This document shows, in pieces, positions 1-8,282 of a stretch of 64,000 nucleotides of DNA. Position 1 is the stretch's first letter; each line of letters starts with the position of its first letter. The notes under the pieces are model-generated. The model was not told where the DNA came from. It made no database searches and saw only the letters and a program-made list of their open reading frames with translations. Position numbers and translations under genes: made by a program. The stretch comes from Zobellella endophytica. GTDB taxonomy: Bacteria > Pseudomonadota > Gammaproteobacteria > Enterobacterales > Aeromonadaceae. The DNA is taken from NCBI RefSeq assembly GCF_003012775.1, contig NZ_PXYG01000001.1, positions 434,001 to 498,000 of the forward strand. Direction: 5' to 3'.

Positions 1-441
1 GCCCGCGGCGATGGCCGGAATGCCGCCCATGGCCTGGCTGACGCTCATTGCCAGGGGAGTGGTGATGGACTTGGTGGCGATGGAGGCCAGCAGCTCGGGG
101 CGGGCGTGCATCAGGGCGCCGATCAGCAGGGTGGTGCCCACCGAGATCAGCACCGACAGGCTGCAGCACAGCAGTATGGGCCACAGCTGGCGGCGGATCT
201 TGGCGGCCTGCTGGTACAGGGGCAGGGCAAAGGCCACCACCGCCAGCTCCAGCAGCAGGCTGAGCGGCCGGGTGCCGGCCTGGTAGTCGGCGGGATCCTG
301 GCCGGTGAGCAGCAGGATGCCGATTACCATCAGCGCCGGCAGCAGTATGGGATTGACCAGGGGGCTTTTCAGCCGACGCGCCAGCTTCTTGACCAGCAGG
401 TAGAGCAGGGCGGTGAGCGGGATGGCGAGCCAGAGCATCAT
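1..441 (-). CDS. lrgB: LrgB/CidB family membrane protein (partial, C-terminus beyond window)
   Basis: The reading frame begins at ATG 441 and runs off the left window edge, so about 147 residues of the N-terminal part are visible. They are strongly hydrophobic, with several membrane spans, and contain the LrgB-type stretch SITTPLAMSVSQAMGGIPA near the edge. LrgB works with LrgA as a holin/antiholin-like pair in murein hydrolase control, or in some bacteria in pyruvate or glycolate export. The start overlaps the lrgA stop by 4 bases, so the two are translationally coupled. The assignment to LrgB rests on this motif plus the lrgA neighbour; which physiological role applies here cannot be read from sequence. 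Confidence 0.85.
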   Translation of the reverse strand, partial: MMLWLAIPLTALLYLLVKKLARRLKSPLVNPILLPALMVIGILLLTGQDPADYQAGTRPLSLLLELAVVAFALPLYQQAAKIRRQLWPILLCCSLSVLISVGTTLLIGALMHARPELLASIATKSITTPLAMSVSQAMGGIPAIAAG

Positions 442-776
442 GGCTGCATCCTCTGATAAAGCCGGCCCACCACCAGCAGGATCAGCACCAGGCCGCTGAG
501 GGCGGAAGTGATGATAAGCCCCAGTCCCTCGCTCAGCACCTCCACGTACGCCAGCAGGCCGGCGGCCACCGGGATGAACAGCAGCGCCATATGGCGCAGG
601 ATCAACTGGCCGCCGTCGTGGACCCAGTCGAGTTTGACCCACTGGGTGCTGAGCAGGACAAACAGGATAAAGAGGCCGATGATGCTGCCGGGAAAGGCGA
701 AGGGCAGCAGGGCGGCGATGCCCTTGCCTGCCAGCAGGCAGGCGAGGATAACCAGAAAATCGCGGATCAGTGTCAT
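438..776 (-). CDS. lrgA: LrgA/CidA family holin-like protein
   Basis: This 112-residue protein has four predicted membrane helices and the family pattern: an N-terminal helix followed by the segment FAFPGSIIGLFILFVLL, where the P-G-S-I-I-G turn is typical of LrgA/CidA. Family members are inner-membrane holin-like proteins that act with LrgB. The gene is first of the pair and overlaps lrgB by 4 bases. The start at 776 gives the usual family length of 110-130 residues. No regulator of the LysR/CidR or LytTR type lies next to it; the upstream neighbour is sbcB, only 9 bases away, so read-through from sbcB is possible. Confidence 0.85.
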   Translation of the reverse strand: MTLIRDFLVILACLLAGKGIAALLPFAFPGSIIGLFILFVLLSTQWVKLDWVHDGGQLILRHMALLFIPVAAGLLAYVEVLSEGLGLIITSALSGLVLILLVVGRLYQRMQP

Positions 777-785
777 GACGGGCTC

Positions 786-2207
786 TTACAGGGATTGCAC
801 GTAACGGGCCACCGCCTGCAGCAGGGCCAGCTTGCCTTCATCATCCTGATGCTCGATCACCAATTGTTCCAGTCGGTGCATATAGGACTCGGCCTGCTCG
901 GCCATGACGTCCTGGCAGTGCAGGCGCCAACGCTGCCATTCCGGCTCGCTCAGGGTATGGGGATAGTTGCGCGCCCGGTAGCGGAACAGCAGCTCGGGCA
1001 GGCGGGCATCGTTGAACTGCAGCGGCAGGCCGGCCAGCACCTCGGGCTTGCTGTCGCGCACCATGGCCATGGCGGCCTTGTCCGCCTCGCCGAAAAAGCC
1101 GCCCTGATAGAGGGCCGCGTCCACATTGCCGGCGGGGGCAAACTCGCGCTCCTGCTGGTACAGCTCCACCACCTTGGCGCGGATTTCCGGATGGCGGCGC
1201 AGCAGATCCAGGCTCTGGCGGCAGCGGGCCCGGTCGATGCCGAGCGCGTCGGCGCGGCGTTCGGTCAGCGCCGCCGCCTTGGCCAGCACCGGACACTTGT
1301 TGATGTGCACCAGCTTCACCGGCACCGGGGCCAGCTCGCCCAGTTCCTCCCGCCTGGTGTAGAGCCGCTCGCGCAGCTGTTCCGCGTCCAGCTCCACCAG
1401 GGGACTCAGGTCCATCGCCAGGTTGACGCAGATCACCGCGTTGGCGTTGTCCGGGTGCCAGGCCAGGGGCGCAATCCAGCTGGCGCAGCCCTGCCAGGCC
1501 GAGAACATGCCGGAGACGTGCACCAGGGGCTGGCCGTTGATCACATCGATCAGCGCCTTCACCTTGTTCTTGGCGCGCAGGTCGAACAGGTAGTCGAACA
1601 GCTTGGGCTGGGCCCGGCGCAACAGCCGGGCCAGGGCGATGGTGGCGCGCACGTCGGCCAGGGCGTCGTGGGCGTTACCGTGATCGATGCCGTTGGCCTC
1701 GGTCAGCCGCTCCAGTCTGAAGCTCGGCTTGCCGTCCTCGTCTTCCGGCCAGTGGATGCCCTCTGGGCGCAGGGCGTAGAAGGCGCGCACCACGTCCAGC
1801 AGATCCCAACGAGAGTTGCCCTGCTGCCAGCTGTAGGCGTAAGGGTCGTAAAAGTTGCGATACAGGGTGAAGCGGGTCACCTCGTCGTCGAAGCGGATAT
1901 TGTTGTAGCCCAGGATGCAGGTGTTGGGCTTGCTGAACGCTTCATGGATGCGGGCGATGAATTCGGCCTCGCACAGGCCCTGCTGCTGGGCCTTCTGCGG
2001 GGTAATGCCGGTGATCAGCGTCGCCTCGGGGGAGGGCAGGTAATCAGCGGGCAGACGGCAGTAAAGCATCATCGGCTCGCCGATCTCGTTCAGCTCCGCA
2101 TCGGTGCGGATGCCGGCAAACTGGACCGGCCGGTCGAGGGCGGGGCTGATCCCCGCCGTCTCGTAATCGTGGAAGAAAAAAGTGGGCTGTGCTGCTTGGT
2201 CGCTCAT
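786..2207 (-). CDS. sbcB: Exodeoxyribonuclease I
   Basis: The 473-residue protein matches the length of E. coli ExoI (475). It degrades single-stranded DNA 3' to 5' and acts in mismatch repair and suppression of recBC defects. The DEDD-type exonuclease motifs are visible: HDYETAG with the metal-binding D14 and E16, then GYNNIRFDDEV around residue 105, and HDALADV around residue 180. An ExoI-specific SH3-like and C-terminal helical part follows. A longer frame reaches 2270, but the start at 2207 (MSDQAAQ) fits the family N-terminus. The same window carries recC and recB, other exonuclease genes, but 58 kb away. Confidence 0.95.
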   Translation of the reverse strand: MSDQAAQPTFFFHDYETAGISPALDRPVQFAGIRTDAELNEIGEPMMLYCRLPADYLPSPEATLITGITPQKAQQQGLCEAEFIARIHEAFSKPNTCILGYNNIRFDDEVTRFTLYRNFYDPYAYSWQQGNSRWDLLDVVRAFYALRPEGIHWPEDEDGKPSFRLERLTEANGIDHGNAHDALADVRATIALARLLRRAQPKLFDYLFDLRAKNKVKALIDVINGQPLVHVSGMFSAWQGCASWIAPLAWHPDNANAVICVNLAMDLSPLVELDAEQLRERLYTRREELGELAPVPVKLVHINKCPVLAKAAALTERRADALGIDRARCRQSLDLLRRHPEIRAKVVELYQQEREFAPAGNVDAALYQGGFFGEADKAAMAMVRDSKPEVLAGLPLQFNDARLPELLFRYRARNYPHTLSEPEWQRWRLHCQDVMAEQAESYMHRLEQLVIEHQDDEGKLALLQAVARYVQSL

Positions 2208-2306
2208 GAGTCGTCGGATCTTTATGTGTTGGTCGTGCCGGGCGCCGCCCGAGGCCTGACAGTATAACACCCCGTCGGGGGCTTGGGGGAAATCGGCACC
2301 CTCGGC

Positions 2307-2777
2307 CTAGCCGTGCTGGTCCTCGTCCGCGGCCGCGGCCGGGGCTTGCAGCAGGCGATCGAGGTTGGCGAGCATCAGGCCGGCAATATGCTGGAACTGT
2401 TGTTGTTCGGCCGGGCTCAGGCCCCGGCAGATCTCCCGGCAGACCCGCTCCCTGGTCTGCCCGACCCGCTGCATCAGGGCGCTTCCCGCCGCCGTCGGGT
2501 GGAGCCAGTGGCTGCGTTTATCGTCCGGGTTGGCTTGGCGGTGCACCAGGCCCATCGCCAGCAGCTCCTTGAGCAGCCGGGTGACCTGGGCCTTGTCCCG
2601 CCGGGTGAGCCGGGCGATGGTATTGGCGGTACAGGGGGCGTTGTCTCCGATGGTGCCGAGCATCAGGATATGCATGGCATTGATGTTCGACTCACCCACG
2701 CTCAGATCCTGCTTCATCGCCTGGCGAAAACGGTGCAGCAAGGCCAGCAGTTGTTCCTGCAGGGAAGGAGTATCCAT
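2307..2777 (-). CDS. MarR family transcriptional regulator
   Basis: This 156-residue protein has the MarR layout: an N-terminal dimerisation helix (QEQLLALLHRFRQAM), then a winged helix with ANTIARLTRRDKAQVTRLLKEL as recognition region and the wing HRQANPDDKRSHWL, and a C-terminal dimerisation helix. The start at 2777 was chosen because the upstream extension to 2936 would cross the intergenic operator region. It is divergent from the siderophore-interacting protein gene; two palindromes lie in the shared promoter. The likely role is autoregulation and control of that neighbour. Its ligand is unknown. Confidence 0.85.
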   Translation of the reverse strand: MDTPSLQEQLLALLHRFRQAMKQDLSVGESNINAMHILMLGTIGDNAPCTANTIARLTRRDKAQVTRLLKELLAMGLVHRQANPDDKRSHWLHPTAAGSALMQRVGQTRERVCREICRGLSPAEQQQFQHIAGLMLANLDRLLQAPAAAADEDQHG

Positions 2778-2796
2778 AATAACGCATCCGAAGTAG

Positions 2797-2837
2797 TTGA
2801 TTTTATCAATTAAAGCAATATGATTGATATTATCAAC
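2797..2837. promoter_or_regulatory. Putative MarR operator: two TTGATa-TATCAA palindromes
   Basis: Two copies of a 13-base palindrome lie between the divergent genes. TTGATTTTATCAA at 2797-2809 has one arm mismatch, and TTGATATTATCAA at 2824-2836 is perfect. Their centres are 27 bases apart. AT-rich dyads of this kind are usual for MarR-family dimers. The right copy would overlap an alternative ATG at 2820, which supports the downstream start at 2859 for the plus-strand gene. Binding is inferred from position and symmetry only. Confidence 0.6.
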
Positions 2838-2858
2838 TATGTATCGGAGACGCAATCG

Positions 2859-3638
2859 ATGACAAAACAACTGGATGGCGCACCGCCCCGGGCCCGGCTG
2901 GCGGAAGTGGTGAAAACGGAAGAGCTGACCCCCCATCTGCGCCGTATCGTGGTGGCGGGGCCGGAGCTGACTACGCTGCCGGAAGATACCCTCGGTCGTT
3001 ACGTCAAGGTGCTGTTACCCGGCCAGGACGGCGGAAGGCCGAACCTGGCCCTGCGAGGGCCGGCGGCGGCGATCAAGCGTTCCTACACCGTCCAGCACTA
3101 CGATGCCGCCCGCGGTGAGCTGAGCCTGGATTTCGTGGTCAACCGGCACCGGGGGCCGGCGACCCGCTGGGCCGCCGGGGCCGAGGTGGGCCACGCCCTC
3201 GGCATCGCCGGCCCGGGACCACGCAAGCCGATGCCGCTGCAGGCCTCCCATTACCTGCTGGTGGGGGATCTGACTTCGATCAATGCCCTGTGGTACTACG
3301 CCGAGCGGCTGCCGGCCGGTGCCCGGGCCGATGTATTGATTGAAATCCCCACGGCGGAAGATCGGCAGGCCCTGCCCTCCCTGCCCGGGGTGCGGGTGCA
3401 TTGGATAGTGGAACAGCCGGACAGCCGGCGGTTGCTGCAAGCGGTGCAGGCGTGCACGGGGGTTTCGGCGCAAAGCGAAGTGTTTCTCGGCACCGAAGCC
3501 GGCAAGGTCAGGGCCGTCAAGGGGTATTTGCTGGAGCGGACGGGCATCAGCAGTTTGATGATGCAGACCACCGGTTACTGGAAACGTGGAGTGGACGCCG
3601 AACGGTTCGGCAAGGAGAAACAGCAAAACCCGCTATGA
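2859..3638 (+). CDS. Siderophore-interacting protein (FAD/NAD(P)H ferric-siderophore reductase)
   Basis: The 259-residue protein belongs to the SIP/ViuB family, cytosolic flavoproteins that reduce ferric siderophores to release iron. The N-terminal flavin-binding barrel shows RYVKVLLP and RSYTVQHYD, followed by LSLDFVVNRHRGPATRW and GIAGPGPRK, all typical of the family. The C-terminal SIP domain carries YLLVGDLTSINALWYYAERL. The start at 2859 has GGAGA eight bases upstream; an in-frame ATG at 2820 lies inside the operator palindrome and is unlikely. The gene is divergent from a MarR regulator, and no siderophore transport genes are adjacent. No clear Fur box is seen here. Confidence 0.9.
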   Translation: MTKQLDGAPPRARLAEVVKTEELTPHLRRIVVAGPELTTLPEDTLGRYVKVLLPGQDGGRPNLALRGPAAAIKRSYTVQHYDAARGELSLDFVVNRHRGPATRWAAGAEVGHALGIAGPGPRKPMPLQASHYLLVGDLTSINALWYYAERLPAGARADVLIEIPTAEDRQALPSLPGVRVHWIVEQPDSRRLLQAVQACTGVSAQSEVFLGTEAGKVRAVKGYLLERTGISSLMMQTTGYWKRGVDAERFGKEKQQNPL

Positions 3639-3655
3639 CCGGGCCGTGCTGGCAA

Positions 3656-3682
3656 CAAAAAGGCCGGAGCGGATCCGACCTT
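3656..3682 (-). terminator. Rho-independent terminator after maoP
   Basis: Read on the minus strand, a stem of AAGGTCGGA and TCCGGCCTT with one mismatch closes a 5-base loop and is followed by a run of five T. It sits just past the maoP stop codon. On the plus strand no T run follows, so it would serve the minus-strand gene. Confidence 0.65.
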
Positions 3683-3692
3683 GATTGGAAGT

Positions 3693-4031
3693 TTATTCGG
3701 CCACGTCTTCCACGGGTTCGAAGTCTTCGTCGTTGTTGCCCGATGCCATGGGGGTACACAGACGGTGAACTCGTTTGGGACCGATGACTTTCAGGTACTT
3801 CAGCCAGACTTTGGCATGGCGGCTTTCCGGAGCTGCCCCTTGCTGAACCTGCTCGATAAAACGTTGCTCTTCATCGGTGGCCGGCGCCCGCTGCCCGGTA
3901 TATAACCCCAGCATGGCGTGACCGCATTGCTCAAGCAATTGGGCTTCCGCCACCGTGAACTCGCCACAACGACGCAACCCGCGAGGGAAGTGGGCGAAGT
4001 CCTGAAAAGGCTTGGGTGACTCAAAGCTCAT
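3693..4031 (-). CDS. maoP: MaoP (DUF413), Ori macrodomain organisation protein
   Basis: The 112-residue protein has exactly the length of E. coli MaoP (YifE) and shares its pattern: HFPRGLRRCGEFTVAEAQLLEQCG, then KVWLKYLKVIGPKRVHRL near residues 75-95, then an acidic C-terminus. In E. coli, MaoP acts with the site maoS to confine the chromosomal Ori macrodomain, and it is found in bacteria that carry Dam and SeqA. The start at 4031 was chosen over 4112 because it gives the family length. The gene stands alone with its own terminator. Confidence 0.88.
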   Translation of the reverse strand: MSFESPKPFQDFAHFPRGLRRCGEFTVAEAQLLEQCGHAMLGLYTGQRAPATDEEQRFIEQVQQGAAPESRHAKVWLKYLKVIGPKRVHRLCTPMASGNNDEDFEPVEDVAE

Positions 4032-4130
4032 ATTCACTCTCACTCTAAGTGGCTCTATAGATCGCGGAAAGTATGGCACCGCGTGCCGGGACGCAAAATC
4101 AATTTTTTTCATGAATCGTGAAAAAATACT

Positions 4131-5042
4131 TTACGACGATTTCCTGCCATCCGGGCCGCCATCCCCCTGGCCCGGCTCGTGCCCGTCGTGGGTCAGTTCG
4201 ACGAAGCGGGGGTGCTGGCGCAGGGGTTCGAACTCTTCGTCTTCCGCCGCCACATTACGCAGGTGCACATTGCGCTGGATGGCCAGTTCCAGGTCGGCCA
4301 GGGCCTGCTCTTCGTGCCCCACGCCCGCATGGGCACAGGCCCGCTGGTAGAGGGCGTGGGCGTTCTGCGGATCGACCTGCATCACTCGGTTGCACAGGCT
4401 CAGCGCCCACTGGCGCTCGTTCATCATCAGCGCGGCGTCGGCCTTGTGGGTCAGGGCGTCCAGATCGCCGGGCTTGATGCGCAGGATCTGGTCGTAGATG
4501 TCCATCTTGGCCTGGGGGCTCTGCTCCTGGCTGGCCCGCAGCCAGAGCGCGTGGATCTCCTGGAAGCGCTCGATTTCCCGGTAGTTCTCCGCAATCACCT
4601 TGGTCTTGCGCTGCAGCTCCCGCTCGATTTGCTTGAGCTTGCGCTCGTAGGTGTCGGTGATCTGCCGCATCTGGGTTTCGGCGTATTCCCGGGCGTTCTT
4701 CTTCAGCTCGCGCAAGGACTGCCAGCCGACGATGGCCAGCACCGAGGCGGCCCCGGCCAACAGGTAGAAGAAATAGGTCACGGTGATATTGGCGTAGCTC
4801 ATCGCCTTGTCGGCCACCGCCAGCTCCTTCTGCACCACCTCTTCCTTCACGCTCACCTGAAAACCGGCCATCTCCATGCGCAGTGCTTTCAACTCATCCA
4901 GCATGTAGCGCTCCATAAAGGGAGTCAGCCGGGTTCTGACGTCTTCCGTCGGTTCGCCGTCGTGGGCGGGCTGGTCGGTTACCTGAGCGGAAACGGCGAA
5001 GGAAATGATTAAAAAACAAAAGGATAGAAACATCTTGGGCAT
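4131..5042 (-). CDS. TPR-repeat membrane protein with signal peptide and coiled coil
   Basis: No specific function is recognised. From the start at 5042 the 303-residue protein has a signal-type N-terminus (MFLSFCFLIISFAVSA), then a helical linker and a second hydrophobic span near residues 88-108 (VTYFFYLLAGAASVLAIVG). A charged coiled coil (LKKNAREYAETQMRQITD onwards) follows, and then at least two TPR-like helical pairs, one with NAHALYQRACAHAGVGHEEQ. The likely topology is a periplasmic N-terminal segment, one anchor and a cytoplasmic coiled coil/TPR part, suggesting a scaffold. It is monocistronic between maoP and the cold-shock gene. Confidence 0.65.
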   Translation of the reverse strand: MPKMFLSFCFLIISFAVSAQVTDQPAHDGEPTEDVRTRLTPFMERYMLDELKALRMEMAGFQVSVKEEVVQKELAVADKAMSYANITVTYFFYLLAGAASVLAIVGWQSLRELKKNAREYAETQMRQITDTYERKLKQIERELQRKTKVIAENYREIERFQEIHALWLRASQEQSPQAKMDIYDQILRIKPGDLDALTHKADAALMMNERQWALSLCNRVMQVDPQNAHALYQRACAHAGVGHEEQALADLELAIQRNVHLRNVAAEDEEFEPLRQHPRFVELTHDGHEPGQGDGGPDGRKSS

Positions 5043-5127
5043 AAGGTTACCGGATTGAACTGAGAGGAGGTCAGAAAATAACCGGGGCAAGGATACCGTG
5101 ATGATGCTTCGCTTTCAAACCAGGACA

Positions 5128-5151
5128 TGGGCGGCACTCGCATGCCGCCTG
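5128..5151 (-). terminator. Possible weak terminator after the cold-shock gene
   Basis: A 7-bp GC-rich stem (GGCGGCA paired with TGCCGCC, 6-base loop) follows the cold-shock stop codon on the minus strand. There is no clear T tract, so it may be a pause or stability hairpin instead. Confidence 0.3.
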
Positions 5152-5159
5152 TTTAGGGG

Positions 5160-5369
5160 TCAAATCAGTTCCACTTCTTCTGCCTGTGGTCCTTTCTTGC
5201 CCTGGGTGACCACAAAGCTGACCGGCTGGCCTTCTTTGAGGGTCTTGAAACCATCACCCTGAATGGAGGAAAAATGAACGAACAGATCCGCCCCCGATGA
5301 GCGGGAGATAAATCCAAAGCCTTTTTCCTCGTTGAACCATTTGACGGTTCCTGTTTCTTTAGTGCTCAT
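5160..5369 (-). CDS. Cold-shock protein, CspA family
   Basis: The 69-residue single cold-shock domain carries both RNA-binding motifs, [15 protein letters not shown] (RNP1 region KGFGFI) and DLFVHFSSI (RNP2 region). Such proteins bind single-stranded RNA or DNA and act as RNA chaperones. The start at 5369 was chosen over 5468 because only this gives the family N-terminus [12 protein letters not shown]. The upstream 100-300 bases separate it from the divergent ectA, leaving room for the long 5' leader common in csp genes. Which paralogue it is cannot be told from sequence. Confidence 0.92.
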   Translation of the reverse strand: MSTKETGTVKWFNEEKGFGFISRSSGADLFVHFSSIQGDGFKTLKEGQPVSFVVTQGKKGPQAEEVELI

Positions 5370-5682
5370 AGTGTATTTCCAGTTTGGCCTGACAAGGTGA
5401 CGAAAAAAGCTTCGCCACTGCATTGATAGTAGCAGGTGTCGATCAAAACGAGACGCTGGCGCAGGCAAAAGTCGGCCCGGCCCAGTGCCGACAAGGGCCG
5501 AGGCCGGCCTGCGACAAGCCGGAGAGCGGGGGCGAGAGAGGGGTTTTTTCGTCGGAATACGATGAGAAAATGTATGCTGTTCAAATTAATTTAACAGAGA
5601 TTGGCTTGCAATTTATCAATGGTTTGTTAGGTTAATAAAGGATTTTTACTTCGCCTACTAACTAAAACTGATTAGGCTCATA

Positions 5683-6204
5683 ATGATGGATACAGACACG
5701 GATACTACTATTGACCTGCAGTTACTGCTGCGTCGCCCCACGTCCACCGACGGTTACGCGATAAACCGCCTGATCGCCCGGTGCAAGCCGTTGGACACCA
5801 ACTCGACCTACTGCAACCTGCTGCAGTGTCTGCACTTCGCCGATACCTGCATGCTGGCGGAGGACGAGGAAGAAGGGACCCCGCTGGGGTTTATCTCTGC
5901 CTACCGCAAGCCCAAGGATCCGAGCACGCTCTTTGTTTGGCAGGTAGCCATAGATAAACGCGCCCGCGGCGAAGGCCTGGCCCGCACCCTGCTCGATACC
6001 ATACTGGAATCCGAAGCCTGTGCCGGTGTCACCCATATCGAAACCACCATCACTGCCGACAACGCCGCCTCCTGGGCACTGTTCGAGAGTCTGGCGCGCG
6101 ACAAGGGCAAGGGGCAGGGAATACGCCATGTGCTGTTCGATCAACAGCGCCACTTCAATGGCAACAGCAACAGCGAGATCCTCTATCGCATTGCCCTCGG
6201 CTGA
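5683..6204 (+). CDS. ectA: L-2,4-diaminobutyrate N-gamma-acetyltransferase (ectoine synthesis)
   Basis: EctA acetylates diaminobutyrate with acetyl-CoA, the second step of ectoine synthesis. The 173-residue GNAT protein shows the EctA N-terminal pattern LLRRPTSTDGYAINRLI, then CNLLQCLHFADTC and the acetyl-CoA-binding loop KRARGEGLARTLL. It is first in the ectA-ectB-ectC-ask cluster. Two ATG codons at 5683 and 5686 compete as start and the ribosome site is weak (AGG at 5674). No EctR MarR-type regulator precedes it, although one is common in other gammaproteobacteria. The 210-base AT-rich gap to the cold-shock gene must hold the promoter. Confidence 0.95.
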   Translation: MMDTDTDTTIDLQLLLRRPTSTDGYAINRLIARCKPLDTNSTYCNLLQCLHFADTCMLAEDEEEGTPLGFISAYRKPKDPSTLFVWQVAIDKRARGEGLARTLLDTILESEACAGVTHIETTITADNAASWALFESLARDKGKGQGIRHVLFDQQRHFNGNSNSEILYRIALG

Positions 6205-6272
6205 GTGAACGGCCGCTTCCCGCTTTATTTTTTCGCTTTTGAGATTTGAACTCAGGACTTTAAGGAGTCGTT

Positions 6273-7544
6273 ATGAGTATTTTTGATGTAATGGAATCCA
6301 GTGTACAGACTTACGCCCGCTCTTTTCCGGTGGTATTTAATCAGGCCCGGGGCGTCTGGCTGCACGATAACAAAGGCAAGCGTTATCTGGATTTCCTCGC
6401 CGGTGCCGGCACCCTGAACTACGGTCACAACCACCCGGCGCTGAAGGAAGCCCTGATCGAATACATCCAGGCGGACGGCATCGCCCATGGCCTGGACATG
6501 CACACCTCCGCCAAGGCGGCGTTCCTGACCGCGCTGCAGGACATCATCCTGAAGCCGCGCGCCATGGAACACGTGGCCCAGTTTACCGGCCCCACCGGTA
6601 CCAACGCGGTGGAAGCGGCGATGAAGCTGGCGCGCAAGGTAACCGGCCGTAACAATATCGTGGCCTTCACCAACGGTTTCCACGGCGTCAGCCTGGGGGC
6701 CCTGGCCGCTACCGGCAACCAGCACCACCGCGGCGGCGCCGGTACCGTGCTGGCCAACGTGACCCGGCTGCCCTACGACGGTTATCCCGGCGCCGGTGAA
6801 GACAGCCTGCTGTTGTTCGAGACCATGCTGAACGACAACTCCAGCGGCCTCGACAAGCCCGCCGCCGTGCTGTTTGAGGTGGTGCAGGGCGAGGGCGGCC
6901 TCAATGTCGCCTCCGTCGAGTGGCTGCAGCGTCTGGAGCAAATCTGCCGCCGGCACGATATCCTGATGATTGTCGACGATATTCAGGCCGGCTGTGGCCG
7001 CACCGGTACCTTCTTCAGCTTCGAGCCTGCCGGCATCAAGCCGGACATCATCACCCTGTCCAAGTCGCTGAGCGGCATGGGCCTGCCCTTTGCGCTGGTG
7101 CTGATGCGCCCCGAGCTGGATCAGTGGGAGCCGGGCGAGCACAATGGTACCTTCCGCGGCAACAACCATGCCTTTATTACCGCCCGCAAGGCGCTGGAAA
7201 CCTTCTGGCAGGACGACAGCTTCGCCGCCGGGGTACGGGCCAAGGGTAAACTCCTGACCCGCCGCCTGCAGGCCATGGCCGACAAGCACCCGCAGCTGTT
7301 CGACAAGGTCAAGGGCCGCGGCATGATGCAGGGCATCGCCTGCCGTAGCGGCGAGATTGCCGACGTGATCACCTCCAAGGCTTTCGAGCGCGGCCTGGTG
7401 ATCGAGACCGCCGGCCCCAACGATGAAGTGGTGAAGTGCCTGTGCCCGCTCGTTATCACCGAAGCCGAACTGACCCAAGGCCTGGACTGGCTGGAAGCAG
7501 CCATCGACGAGACCGCCGGCGAGCGCCTGAGCAAGGCGTCTTGA
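6273..7544 (+). CDS. ectB: Diaminobutyrate--2-oxoglutarate aminotransferase
   Basis: EctB makes L-2,4-diaminobutyrate from aspartate semialdehyde and glutamate, the first dedicated step of ectoine synthesis. The 423-residue class III PLP aminotransferase shows FTGPTGTNAVEAAMKLARK, the cofactor-binding MIVDDIQAGCGRTG and the Schiff-base lysine K264 in LSKSLSGMG. A good ribosome site (AAGGAG) sits eight bases before the ATG. It follows ectA by 68 bases and is separated from ectC by 209 bases that contain a repeat-like segment. Confidence 0.96.
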   Translation: MSIFDVMESSVQTYARSFPVVFNQARGVWLHDNKGKRYLDFLAGAGTLNYGHNHPALKEALIEYIQADGIAHGLDMHTSAKAAFLTALQDIILKPRAMEHVAQFTGPTGTNAVEAAMKLARKVTGRNNIVAFTNGFHGVSLGALAATGNQHHRGGAGTVLANVTRLPYDGYPGAGEDSLLLFETMLNDNSSGLDKPAAVLFEVVQGEGGLNVASVEWLQRLEQICRRHDILMIVDDIQAGCGRTGTFFSFEPAGIKPDIITLSKSLSGMGLPFALVLMRPELDQWEPGEHNGTFRGNNHAFITARKALETFWQDDSFAAGVRAKGKLLTRRLQAMADKHPQLFDKVKGRGMMQGIACRSGEIADVITSKAFERGLVIETAGPNDEVVKCLCPLVITEAELTQGLDWLEAAIDETAGERLSKAS

Positions 7545-7570
7545 GCCCGGCCCGTCGCCGAGATGTTCAT

Positions 7571-7603
7571 GAACGGATGCCCGCCTGCGCAGGCATGACG
7601 ACG
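7571..7603. repeat. Partial copy of dispersed palindromic repeat R1
   Basis: The segment contains a hairpin (GCCCGCCTGCGCAGGC) followed by ATGACGAC. It matches one end of the roughly 70-bp elements at 9836, 29541, 52016 and 53711. It sits between ectB and ectC, so it would be transcribed with the operon and could affect mRNA processing between the two. Confidence 0.5.
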
Positions 7604-7753
7604 ACAGCATAAGTAGAACAGGGCAACGGGAGAGCTGCTCCCTCTGTCTTTCTTCTGCCTTCGCTGTGCCATTTATTGCACCCGCGGAATGTCGTTCAAC
7701 AGATTTTTAATGCCTGCCAAGGCAGGTAATTCAGAATAGTAAAAGGAAACGCC

Positions 7754-8161
7754 ATGATCGTACGTACTCTTGCCGAATGTGAACAAAGCGAGCGCCGGGT
7801 CGAATCCGAAACCGGTACTTGGGAAAGCACCCGGATGTTGCTGAAAAGCGACAACATGGGCTTCTCGTTTCACATCACCACCATTTATGCCAATACCGAA
7901 ACTCATATCCATTACCAGAACCACCTGGAGTCGGTGTATTGCATGAGTGGCAACGGCGAAATCGAAACCCTGGCCGACGGCAAAGTGTATCCGATAGAGC
8001 CCGGCACCCTGTATATCCTGGATCAGCACGATGACCACCTGCTGCGTGGCGGCAGTGAAGACATGAAGCTGGCCTGTGTGTTCAACCCGCCGATCACCGG
8101 CAAGGAAGTGCACAACGCCGACGGCGTCTATCCGCTGGAAGCCGAGGAAGCCAACGGCTGA
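7754..8161 (+). CDS. ectC: L-ectoine synthase
   Basis: EctC closes N-gamma-acetyldiaminobutyrate to ectoine by loss of water. The 135-residue cupin contains [10 protein letters not shown] at the N-terminus, the barrel strand [19 protein letters not shown] and the metal/substrate region [15 protein letters not shown], all EctC signatures. A ribosome site (AAAAGGAAA) precedes the ATG. It follows ectB and precedes the aspartokinase. The cytoplasmic product is a compatible solute for salt stress. No ectD hydroxylase gene follows, so 5-hydroxyectoine is not predicted from this locus. Confidence 0.96.
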   Translation: MIVRTLAECEQSERRVESETGTWESTRMLLKSDNMGFSFHITTIYANTETHIHYQNHLESVYCMSGNGEIETLADGKVYPIEPGTLYILDQHDDHLLRGGSEDMKLACVFNPPITGKEVHNADGVYPLEAEEANG

Positions 8162-8193
8162 TACCGTGCGGGGGCCATCGGCCCCCGCCCCGG

Positions 8194-8237
8194 ACATTTT
8201 CACTGGGCAGGGCATGACCCCAGCCCATTGAAAATGT
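8194..8237 (+). other. Long hairpin between ectC and the aspartokinase gene
   Basis: The arms ACATTTTCA and TGAAAATGT enclose a second stem (TGGGC with GCCCA). A shorter GC hairpin (GGGGGCC with GGCCCCC) lies just upstream at 8170-8187. Neither is followed by a T tract. They are more likely processing or attenuation elements within the ect transcript than full terminators; this is inference. Confidence 0.45.
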
Positions 8238-8282
8238 GCGACCCAAATCTGCCATGTCCAAAATAAGAAACGGGAGTTTATT

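Noticed and set aside
591..2267. A 558-codon plus-strand frame opposite sbcB
   Set aside because: Shadow of sbcB; no domain, no ribosome site.
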